In this document: piece after piece, positions 1 through 6,444 of the stretch
How the letters are laid out: every line of letters starts with the position of its first letter
How positions within the stretch are numbered: the first letter of the stretch is position 1
Origin: an uncultured Lachnospiraceae bacterium
GTDB lineage: Bacteria; Bacillota; Clostridia; Lachnospirales; Lachnospiraceae
Assembly (NCBI GenBank): GCA_902803015.1
Contig: CADCOL010000036.1
Location: 1-12,801 of the forward strand
Direction of reading: 5' to 3'
DNA: 12,801 nucleotides
Program-made: the position numbers and the translations under genes
Notes under the pieces: model-generated
Databases searched by the model: none
Told to the model about the DNA's origin: nothing
What the model saw: the letters and a program-made list of their open reading frames with translations, nothing else

Positions 1-1963
1 CATCAATTCGTCCATGGCGGATCAGAATGCCATGCAGGCAAATATTTACGATGATATGTTCAGCGACTTAAAGAATAATGTGTTGATCATTCAAACCTAT
101 GCAATGCAGATTTTCAGACACAGAGACCGTTATTCTCCGCATCCGTTTGAACTCCCTGATCCTGCGAATGAGGGAACCGCCTCGGCACAGGTTATTTACG
201 AGGAAGGCATCGATTACCGGAATTCCGAGCTGCTTCCTTATGCATCACATATGACCAACCTGATGATTTCGGTATTCTCGAATGCCGATTCCATCAGCAA
301 CTGTTATATCGGTCTGGATGACGGAACATTTCTTGTTGTGGACGATCACGCGGCAAATAAATTCGATGAGAACGGAAACCTGATTTATTTTCCGGTCAGA
401 GAGCGTTCCTGGTATATCGAAACCAAAGAAAAGCAGGACGTAACATTCTCCGGAGTTATCGTGGACAAGTATTCCAACAAGCTGTGCGTAACCTGTTCTG
501 CACCGGTTTATGCGGACGGAGAGTTTATCGGTGTTGTTGCGGCCGATCTGTTCCTGGATCAGATTGAGGAAAATGTAGATAAGTCCTTCAATGAAGGAAT
601 GTTTGTCTGTGTTGTAAATGACGAAGGCGAAGTTGTGTTTGCCCCCGAAGGAAACGGTGTATTTAAAGTTGAAACGCAGGATGTGGCCAAGGATTTGAGA
701 AAATCCTACAATCGCGAGCTTGCCGATTTTGTCACACTTTCCTTAAAGGATTCGACCGGTCTTGAAATTATAACAGTCGGAAACAAAGAGTATTACATGA
801 TCGGATCTCCCATGCCGACCATCGGCTGGGCAGTAATCACCGTACTTGATAAAGAATTGACCGAGAAACCGGCCGAAACAATGCTGACTCAGTATGACAA
901 TATCAACACAGAAGCACAGAATATGTATCGGACGGAATCGAAGATTATGGTCGTGGTATTCCTGCTTATAGTTACCGCAATTTTTGTGGTGGCAATGATA
1001 GCGGCGCTTCTTGTGGCGAGAAAAATTATAAAACCGATCGAGCAGATGTCCGACGATTTGGTTGCGAGTGCGCAGGACGGAGGGGAACCCTTCAAAATGA
1101 AGGATGTCTACCGGACCAAAGATGAAATCCAGGTTCTGGCCGAGAACCTTGATGATCTGACAAAACAGACGATTCAATACATCGAAGATATTACCGTAAT
1201 TACCAAGGAAAAAGAGCGTATCGGTGCCGAACTTGATATTGCAAGAAAGATTCAGGCGGATATGCTTCCGAGTATTTTCCCGCCGTTCCCGGACCGGAAC
1301 GAATTTGACATTTTCGCATCCATGGATCCGGCAAAAGAAGTCGGCGGCGACTTCTACGACTTCTTCTTAGTGGATGACGAGCATCTCGGAATCGTTATGG
1401 CCGATGTTTCCGGCAAGGGTGTTCCGGCAGCGCTCTTTATGATGATGTCGAAGATTCTGATTAAGAATTTTGCCCTTCAGGGATTGTCTCCGGCGGCGAT
1501 TCTTGAGCAGACGAACGATACAATCTGCCAGAATAACGATGAAGAAATGTTTGTTACCGTATGGGTCGGCATTCTGGAAATTGCAACGGGTAAAATCATT
1601 GCGGCCAATGCGGGACATGAATTCCCGGTAATCCGAACCGCGGACGGAGATTTTGAAATCTTTAAAGATAAACATGGTCTTGTTGTCGGCGGAATGGAAG
1701 GCATGAAGTACAAAGAGTACGAAATGACCATTGAAAAGGGCGGTACTCTGTTTGTATATACGGACGGCGTTCCGGAAGCCACCAGTCTCAACGAAGAACT
1801 TTACGGTATGGACAGACTGATTGAAGCAATGAATGCACATAAGGACAGCGACGCCGAACAGCTTCTGATTGATGTCCGTGCTTCGATTGACGAATTTGTA
1901 GGAGAGGCAGAACAGTTTGACGATTTGACGATGCTTTGTATCGAATACAAAGGACCGCAATAA
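1..1963 (+). CDS. Membrane sensor phosphatase: dCache, TM, HAMP, SpoIIE/PP2C (5' partial)
   Basis: Probable signal-responsive serine/threonine phosphatase of the RsbU/SpoIIE group; such enzymes usually dephosphorylate a STAS anti-sigma-factor antagonist. The frame is open to the left edge, and no first membrane helix is present before the sensor domain, so the true start is probably upstream; the ATG at 14 is likely internal. Counting from that ATG: extracellular double-Cache region about 1-290, with the typical R-x-W-Y stretch (131-134) and a GVVAAD turn (173-178); one TM helix about 311-335; HAMP about 336-388; a short helical linker; PP2C/SpoIIE domain about 400-646. Likely metal-binding aspartates are D446 (GGDFYD), D464 (ADVSGKG), D584 (YTDGVPEA) and D636/D637 (FDDLTM). 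The catalytic domain looks intact. It ends 23 nt before proB with no visible terminator. The ligand and protein partner cannot be read from this window. Confidence 0.9.
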   Translation, partial: INSSMADQNAMQANIYDDMFSDLKNNVLIIQTYAMQIFRHRDRYSPHPFELPDPANEGTASAQVIYEEGIDYRNSELLPYASHMTNLMISVFSNADSISNCYIGLDDGTFLVVDDHAANKFDENGNLIYFPVRERSWYIETKEKQDVTFSGVIVDKYSNKLCVTCSAPVYADGEFIGVVAADLFLDQIEENVDKSFNEGMFVCVVNDEGEVVFAPEGNGVFKVETQDVAKDLRKSYNRELADFVTLSLKDSTGLEIITVGNKEYYMIGSPMPTIGWAVITVLDKELTEKPAETMLTQYDNINTEAQNMYRTESKIMVVVFLLIVTAIFVVAMIAALLVARKIIKPIEQMSDDLVASAQDGGEPFKMKDVYRTKDEIQVLAENLDDLTKQTIQYIEDITVITKEKERIGAELDIARKIQADMLPSIFPPFPDRNEFDIFASMDPAKEVGGDFYDFFLVDDEHLGIVMADVSGKGVPAALFMMMSKILIKNFALQGLSPAAILEQTNDTICQNNDEEMFVTVWVGILEIATGKIIAANAGHEFPVIRTADGDFEIFKDKHGLVVGGMEGMKYKEYEMTIEKGGTLFVYTDGVPEATSLNEELYGMDRLIEAMNAHKDSDAEQLLIDVRASIDEFVGEAEQFDDLTMLCIEYKGPQ

Positions 1964-1986
1964 TACAAAAGAAAGCAGGCAATACA

Positions 1987-2883
1987 ATGGATTTGGAACA
2001 TGAAATTTACGATCATGAATTGAATTTACCGATTCGCAGAGAGATTCTGACAAAACAGCGTATCGTTGTAAAAATCGGATCTTCTTCCTTACAGCATCCC
2101 GAAACGGGAAAACTGGATTTGAACAAAATGGAAGTCCTGGTCCGCGAGCTTTGCAATATGCGAAACAGCGGAAAAGAAGTGGTCCTGGTAACTTCCGGTG
2201 CGATATCCGTAGGAAAGAATGCGGTACATGTCGCAAACCCGAATGAAACGATTGAATTGAAACAGGCTTGTGCCGCAATCGGTCAGAGCAGACTCATGAT
2301 GGTGTATCAGAAGATTTTTTCTGAATACAATCAGGTGGCGGCGCAGGTTCTGCTTACCAAGGACGTCGTAACCAACCCGGTCAGCAGAAAGAATGCAAAG
2401 AACACTTTAACGACCTTGCTGGATCTTGGTGTTATTCCGGTTGTAAACGAGAACGATACGATTTCCACATTCGAAATCAAATTCGGTGACAACGATACCT
2501 TGTCTGCAATCGTGGCAAGTCTGATTCAGGCGGATCTTTTGATTCTTTTATCCGATATTGACGGACTTTATACGGATAACCCGCGAACCAACCCGAATGC
2601 GGAATTCATTGATACCGTGGATTCCATTACGGATGAGATTATGCATATGGGTTCCGCGGATACCGGAAGCAATGTCGGAACCGGCGGTATGAATACAAAG
2701 CTTCTTGCAGCAAAAATCGCCACGACCGCAGGTGCGGACATGATCATCGCGAACAGCTCCGATATCCGGATTTTACACAGAATTATGGACGGAAGACATT
2801 TTGGTACGCATTTTAAACAGCATCGTGATGAGAACTTCAATCTGATTCGGATCATGGAGGAGATTGAGGGCGAAGGCAAATAA
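1987..2883 (+). CDS. proB: Glutamate 5-kinase (gamma-glutamyl kinase), PUA-less
   Basis: Cytoplasmic kinase that phosphorylates L-glutamate to gamma-glutamyl phosphate, the first step of proline synthesis. The 298-aa protein is essentially one amino-acid-kinase domain. Visible motifs: VVKIGSSSL (27-35), VTSGAI (68-73), NENDTIS (154-160), FGDNDTLSA (166-174), LLSDIDGLYTDNP (187-199) and GTGGMNTK (231-238). The C-terminal PUA domain of the 367-aa E. coli enzyme is missing, as in many Firmicute ProB proteins. There is an N-terminal extension of about 24 residues before the kinase core. The ATG at 1987 is chosen because AAAGCAGG (1972-1979), one mismatch from AAAGGAGG, lies 7 nt upstream. An in-frame start at 1936 would overlap the phosphatase gene and lacks such a site. 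ProB is usually feedback-inhibited by proline. proA, which takes the product, lies two genes on. Confidence 0.96.
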   Translation: MDLEHEIYDHELNLPIRREILTKQRIVVKIGSSSLQHPETGKLDLNKMEVLVRELCNMRNSGKEVVLVTSGAISVGKNAVHVANPNETIELKQACAAIGQSRLMMVYQKIFSEYNQVAAQVLLTKDVVTNPVSRKNAKNTLTTLLDLGVIPVVNENDTISTFEIKFGDNDTLSAIVASLIQADLLILLSDIDGLYTDNPRTNPNAEFIDTVDSITDEIMHMGSADTGSNVGTGGMNTKLLAAKIATTAGADMIIANSSDIRILHRIMDGRHFGTHFKQHRDENFNLIRIMEEIEGEGK

Positions 2884-2884
2884 A

Positions 2885-2888
2885 AGGG
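2885..2888 (+). promoter_or_regulatory. Ribosome binding site for the DUF896/cyclo-ligase gene
   Basis: AGGG inside AAAGGG lies just after the proB stop codon. It is 5 nt from the ATG at 2894 but only 2 nt from the ATG at 2891, so it favours 2894 as the start. The gap after proB is only 10 nt, so translational coupling is likely. Confidence 0.55.
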
Positions 2889-2893
2889 TTATG

Positions 2894-3700
2894 ATGGAAG
2901 AAACCATTAAACGAATAAATGAATTATATCATCTGTCTCAGAAGCGACCGCTTACCGAGGAAGAATTAAAAGAGCAGGGACTGCTTCGGGCGGAGTATTT
3001 AAGTGCGATTCGCGCATCCGTAAAAGGACAGCTTTCCAATGTACAAATCGTTGAAAAGAACGGTGACGTACATCCGCTGGAAAGCCTGAAAGAGCGGAAG
3101 AACAATGTACGCAAACAGTGTTTGGAAATCCGCAAGAATATATCGGCTGAGCGATTTGCCGAGGCCGGTGAAAATTTAAAGAACGAAATCCTGAAACTGG
3201 TGGAAAAAGATAATATCAAATATGTTTCCGTTTATGCTTCCAAGGACGGAGAGATTCCGACGGATCCGTTGTTTGAAGCATTAATCGAAAAGGGCATTAC
3301 GGTATGTTACCCGATTGTACAGGGGAATTCATTGATTTTTCAATCCGTGAAAAGTCTTGACGAATTAAAGGTCGGAACATTCGGGGTCAGGGAACCGGAA
3401 AGTCGCCTTCAGGAAATGAAAACAGGTGCAAAAATGCCGGGTTCCGGTGTTGTATTTACGACGGATATCGGAAAAGAACTGATTCTTTTGCCGGGATTAT
3501 CCTTTGACCGGGAAGGTCACAGAATCGGATACGGAAAAGGATATTACGATTTGTTTCTGGAAGGAATCGAAAGTACAGGTATTCATACCGTCGGCGCATG
3601 CATGAAGGAATGCATGGCGGAGAATCTGAAGGATGTTCCCGATGGAAAGCTGCCATGTGAGAAGCATGACATCAAAGCGGATGAGGTAATAATTGTCTAA
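2894..3700 (+). CDS. Fusion of DUF896 (YnzC-like) and 5-formyltetrahydrofolate cyclo-ligase
   Basis: 268-aa protein with two parts. Residues 1-68 match the DUF896/UPF0291 (YnzC) family: IKRINELYHLSQKR, then LTEEELKEQGLLRAEYL, then an IRASVKGQL segment. This family is normally a free-standing protein of about 70-80 aa with no settled function. Residues 69-268 match 5-formyltetrahydrofolate cyclo-ligase (MTHFS; YqgN/FthC), which uses ATP to convert 5-formyl-THF to 5,10-methenyl-THF. Signs are the basic start KNNVRK (69-74), KDGEIPTDPL (117-126), and the signature LLPGLSFDREG (198-208) followed by GYGKGYYD (212-219). The cyclo-ligase part is of normal length and looks intact. The join is in frame with no stop or internal start obvious at it. 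The gene sits between proB and proA and is probably co-transcribed with them. Alternative starts are 2891 (ATG) and 2864 (TTG, inside proB); spacing to the ribosome binding site favours 2894. Confidence is high for the cyclo-ligase and good for DUF896. Confidence 0.9.
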   Translation: MEETIKRINELYHLSQKRPLTEEELKEQGLLRAEYLSAIRASVKGQLSNVQIVEKNGDVHPLESLKERKNNVRKQCLEIRKNISAERFAEAGENLKNEILKLVEKDNIKYVSVYASKDGEIPTDPLFEALIEKGITVCYPIVQGNSLIFQSVKSLDELKVGTFGVREPESRLQEMKTGAKMPGSGVVFTTDIGKELILLPGLSFDREGHRIGYGKGYYDLFLEGIESTGIHTVGACMKECMAENLKDVPDGKLPCEKHDIKADEVIIV

Positions 3701-3705
3701 GGACG

Positions 3706-3712
3706 AAAGAGG
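3706..3712 (+). promoter_or_regulatory. Ribosome binding site for proA
   Basis: AAAGAGG lies 6 nt before the ATG at 3719 and inside the 18-nt gap after the cyclo-ligase gene. It is a good Shine-Dalgarno match and fixes the proA start. Confidence 0.7.
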
Positions 3713-3718
3713 TAAATT

Positions 3719-4963
3719 ATGGAACTGATTGAATTATGCAAAAGTGCAAAGGGTGCGAAATATGAAATCGCCGGATTGAACGAACGCGAAAAGAATGCGG
3801 CGCTTCGTCATATTGCGCAGAAACTGATTGATGACAGCAGAGAGATTATCGAAGCAAACAACGTGGACCTGGATAACGGTGTTGCAAACGGAATGCATCA
3901 GGGCCTTTTGGACCGCCTTCGTTTAACACCCGAACGAATCGAAGGAATGGCGGAAGGCATTCGTCAGGTTGCGGATCTGGATGACCCGATCGGTAAATCC
4001 TTATCCGAATCCAAGCGTCCCAACGGGCTGGATATTGAAAAAATCACCGTTCCCATGGGTGTCATCGGAATCATTTACGAATCCAGACCCAACGTAACGG
4101 CGGATGCTTTTGCATTGTGCTTTAAAGCCGGCAGCGCGGTGATTTTAAAAGGCGGCAGAGATGCCATCAATTCCAATATGGCGATTGTAAAATCGATTCG
4201 CTTAGGCTTAATTGAAAGCGGAATTACACCCGAAGCCATTCAGTTAATCGAGAATACCGACCGTGAAACCACGACGCAGTTTATGAGAATGAAAGAGTAC
4301 GTGGATCTTTTAATTCCCCGCGGAGGTGCGGGACTGATTAAGGCTGTCGTTGAGAATTCCACGATTCCCGTAATCGAGACCGGTACCGGTAACTGTCATA
4401 TTTACGTGGACGAATCCGCGGATCAGGATATGGCACTTGATATCATTTATAACGCAAAGACCCAGAGAATTGGCGTATGCAATGCGATGGAATCCATGGT
4501 GGTTCATGAAAAGATTGCAGCAGAATTCCTTCCCAGGGTTTATAAGAAACTGGCGGAAAAAGACGTGGAATTCCGCGGTGACGATACAACCTGCAACGTG
4601 CTTGCGGAAGCACTTCATGCAACGGATGACGATTATTATACCGAATATCTGGATTACATTCTTTCCGTCAAGACGGTAGCAGGCGTGGAAGAAGCAATCG
4701 CATGGATTAACGAGCACAATACCGGACATTCCGATGCAATTATTTCCGAGAATAAAGAGAATCAGGAAAAATTCTTACAGGGCGTTGATTCCGCGTGTGT
4801 CTATGTAAATGCGTCCACAAGATTCACGGACGGCTTTGAATTCGGATTCGGTGCGGAAATCGGTATCAGTACTCAGAAACTGCACGCAAGAGGTCCCATG
4901 GGTCTGAATCAGATTGTAAGCTATAAATACTTAATTCGCGGCAACGGACAGGTTCGCGAATAA
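3719..4963 (+). CDS. proA: Gamma-glutamyl phosphate reductase
   Basis: Cytoplasmic NADPH-dependent reductase that turns gamma-glutamyl phosphate into glutamate 5-semialdehyde, the second step of proline synthesis. The 414-aa length is normal for the family. It has the aldehyde-dehydrogenase fold: [11 protein letters not shown] (120-130) and [12 protein letters not shown] (135-146) in the cofactor-binding half, the catalytic cysteine C254 in [10 protein letters not shown], the family signature [13 protein letters not shown] (329-341), and the typical end [17 protein letters not shown] (395-411). No truncation or missing key residue is visible. It is separated from proB by the DUF896/cyclo-ligase gene. 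proC, for the last step, is not in the window. Confidence 0.97.
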   Translation: MELIELCKSAKGAKYEIAGLNEREKNAALRHIAQKLIDDSREIIEANNVDLDNGVANGMHQGLLDRLRLTPERIEGMAEGIRQVADLDDPIGKSLSESKRPNGLDIEKITVPMGVIGIIYESRPNVTADAFALCFKAGSAVILKGGRDAINSNMAIVKSIRLGLIESGITPEAIQLIENTDRETTTQFMRMKEYVDLLIPRGGAGLIKAVVENSTIPVIETGTGNCHIYVDESADQDMALDIIYNAKTQRIGVCNAMESMVVHEKIAAEFLPRVYKKLAEKDVEFRGDDTTCNVLAEALHATDDDYYTEYLDYILSVKTVAGVEEAIAWINEHNTGHSDAIISENKENQEKFLQGVDSACVYVNASTRFTDGFEFGFGAEIGISTQKLHARGPMGLNQIVSYKYLIRGNGQVRE

Positions 4964-4984
4964 TAACTTGAAAGATTTGAAATA

Positions 4985-6409
4985 ATGCCCGAAAGATTTG
5001 AAACGAAAACCGATCAGGAAGAAGTAAAACGACAGCTTGCTTTTATTGAGGCAGGCCGTCAGTTTGTTGTCGACTTAAAAAACAAACTCGGACGCACTCC
5101 GACGGCATGCGTTACGACATTCGGATGCCAGATGAATGCAAGGGATTCCGAAAAAATCACCGGAATTCTTGCGGATTTGGGTTATAAAATCGTCGAAAAC
5201 GAGGATGCCGATTTTGTTTTGTTTAATACCTGCACCGTAAGAGACAATGCGAACCAGAAGGTGTACGGAAGGCTCGGAACCCTGCACGGATACAAGAAAC
5301 ACAATCCGTATATGAGAATAGCGCTTTGCGGCTGCATGATGCAGGAAGAAACGGCCGTGGATAAAATCCTGAATTCATATTCGTTCGTGGATTTGATTTT
5401 CGGAACGCATAATCTGTATAAATTTCCCGAATTATTTGTACAGATGATGACCCGCGACATCACGATTGTGGATGTCTGGGAAAGCACAACCAAAATCGTC
5501 GAGGAATTGCCGATTGTACGCAAATATCCGTTTAAATCGGGCGTGAACATTATGTTCGGCTGCAACAATTTCTGTACCTACTGTATCGTGCCTTATGTAC
5601 GAGGCAGGGAGCGTAGCAGAGAACCCGAAGAAATCGTGGAAGAGATTAAGGGTCTTGTTGCTGACGGCGTAAAAGAAGTCATGCTTCTCGGACAGAACGT
5701 GAATTCTTACGGCAAGAATCTGGAGCGGGAAATCGGTTTTCCGGATCTTCTTCGCATGGTCGAAGAAATCGAAGGCCTTGAAAGAATCCGTTTTATGACA
5801 TCACATCCGAAGGATTTATCGGATGATTTGATTGCCTGCATGAAGGAATCGAAGAAAATCTGCAGACATCTTCATTTGCCTCTTCAGTCCGGCTCTTCAA
5901 AGATTCTGAAAGCCATGAACCGGCATTATACCAAAGAATCATACCTGGAACTTGCGATGAAAATCCGTAAAGAGATCCCGGATATGGCCATTACGACGGA
6001 TATTATCGTCGGATTTCCCGGCGAAACATATGAAGACATCAAAGATACGCTGGATGTTATCCGTCAGGTGGAATACGACAATGCCTTTACGTTTATTTAT
6101 TCGAAACGTACCGGAACGCCTGCTGCCGTAATGGAGAATCAGGTAGCCAAAGAAGATATCAAAGTATGGTTTGACGAGATTCTTTCCCTGGTACAGGAAT
6201 GCGCAAGAAAACGTACCGCCATGCTGGACGGACAGATTGCCGATGTATTGGTGGAAGGCATGAACGAACAGGATGCAACACTTGTGACCGGCAGAATGTC
6301 GAACAATACGCTGGTTCATTTTCCGGGTGACGAAAGTCTGGTCGGAAGCATCGTAAACGTAAAACTCGAAGAGTGCAAGGGATTCTATTATCTTGGCAAA
6401 AGAGTTTAG
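4985..6409 (+). CDS. miaB: tRNA-2-methylthio-N6-dimethylallyladenosine synthase (MiaB)
   Basis: Radical-SAM methylthiotransferase that converts i6A37 to ms2i6A37 in tRNAs reading UNN codons. The 474-aa protein has a leader of about 40 residues, then the UPF0004 domain with the auxiliary [4Fe-4S] cysteines C48 (TTFGCQMN), C83 (NTCTVRDNA) and C117 (CGCMMQ). The radical-SAM core carries C193, C197 and C200 (GCNNFCTYCIVPYVRGRE) and later motifs LGQNVNSYG, HLPLQSGS and TDIIVGFPGET (338-348). A TRAM domain ends the protein (about 408-474). All six cluster cysteines are present. The ATG at 4985 is the only reasonable start, as an in-frame TAA lies at 4964-4966. The Shine-Dalgarno is poor (GAAAGA, 4970-4975), so initiation may depend on coupling to proA, which ends 21 nt upstream. 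Its partner enzyme MiaA is encoded three genes downstream. Confidence 0.97.
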   Translation: MPERFETKTDQEEVKRQLAFIEAGRQFVVDLKNKLGRTPTACVTTFGCQMNARDSEKITGILADLGYKIVENEDADFVLFNTCTVRDNANQKVYGRLGTLHGYKKHNPYMRIALCGCMMQEETAVDKILNSYSFVDLIFGTHNLYKFPELFVQMMTRDITIVDVWESTTKIVEELPIVRKYPFKSGVNIMFGCNNFCTYCIVPYVRGRERSREPEEIVEEIKGLVADGVKEVMLLGQNVNSYGKNLEREIGFPDLLRMVEEIEGLERIRFMTSHPKDLSDDLIACMKESKKICRHLHLPLQSGSSKILKAMNRHYTKESYLELAMKIRKEIPDMAITTDIIVGFPGETYEDIKDTLDVIRQVEYDNAFTFIYSKRTGTPAAVMENQVAKEDIKVWFDEILSLVQECARKRTAMLDGQIADVLVEGMNEQDATLVTGRMSNNTLVHFPGDESLVGSIVNVKLEECKGFYYLGKRV

Positions 6410-6432
6410 AATATCGAATTAAAAAATTTTAC

Positions 6433-6436
6433 AGGA
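6433..6436 (+). promoter_or_regulatory. Ribosome binding site for mutS
   Basis: AGGA lies 8 nt before the ATG at 6445, in an A/T-rich 35-nt gap after miaB. It supports 6445 as the mutS start over an in-frame start at 6373, which would overlap the end of miaB. Confidence 0.5.
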
Positions 6437-6444
6437 ATATATAC

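Noticed and set aside
1936..1986. Upstream in-frame start for proB at 1936
   Set aside because: It would overlap the phosphatase gene by 28 nt and add 17 residues unrelated to ProB; the ATG at 1987 has a near-consensus ribosome binding site at 7 nt.
1367..2278. Long open frame on the minus strand (303 codons) opposite the phosphatase and proB
   Set aside because: It crosses two well-supported + strand genes, has cysteine/phenylalanine/arginine-rich sequence with no domain features, and is a shadow of their codon pattern. The same applies to the other minus-strand frames in the window.
6393..6421. Possible promoter upstream of mutS (TTGGCA at 6393-6398)
   Set aside because: At 17-nt spacing the -10 position reads GAATTA, a poor match, and the -35 lies in miaB coding sequence.
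6373..6444. Upstream in-frame start for mutS at 6373
   Set aside because: It lies inside the 3' end of miaB and the added residues do not resemble MutS; 6445 has AGGA at 8 nt.
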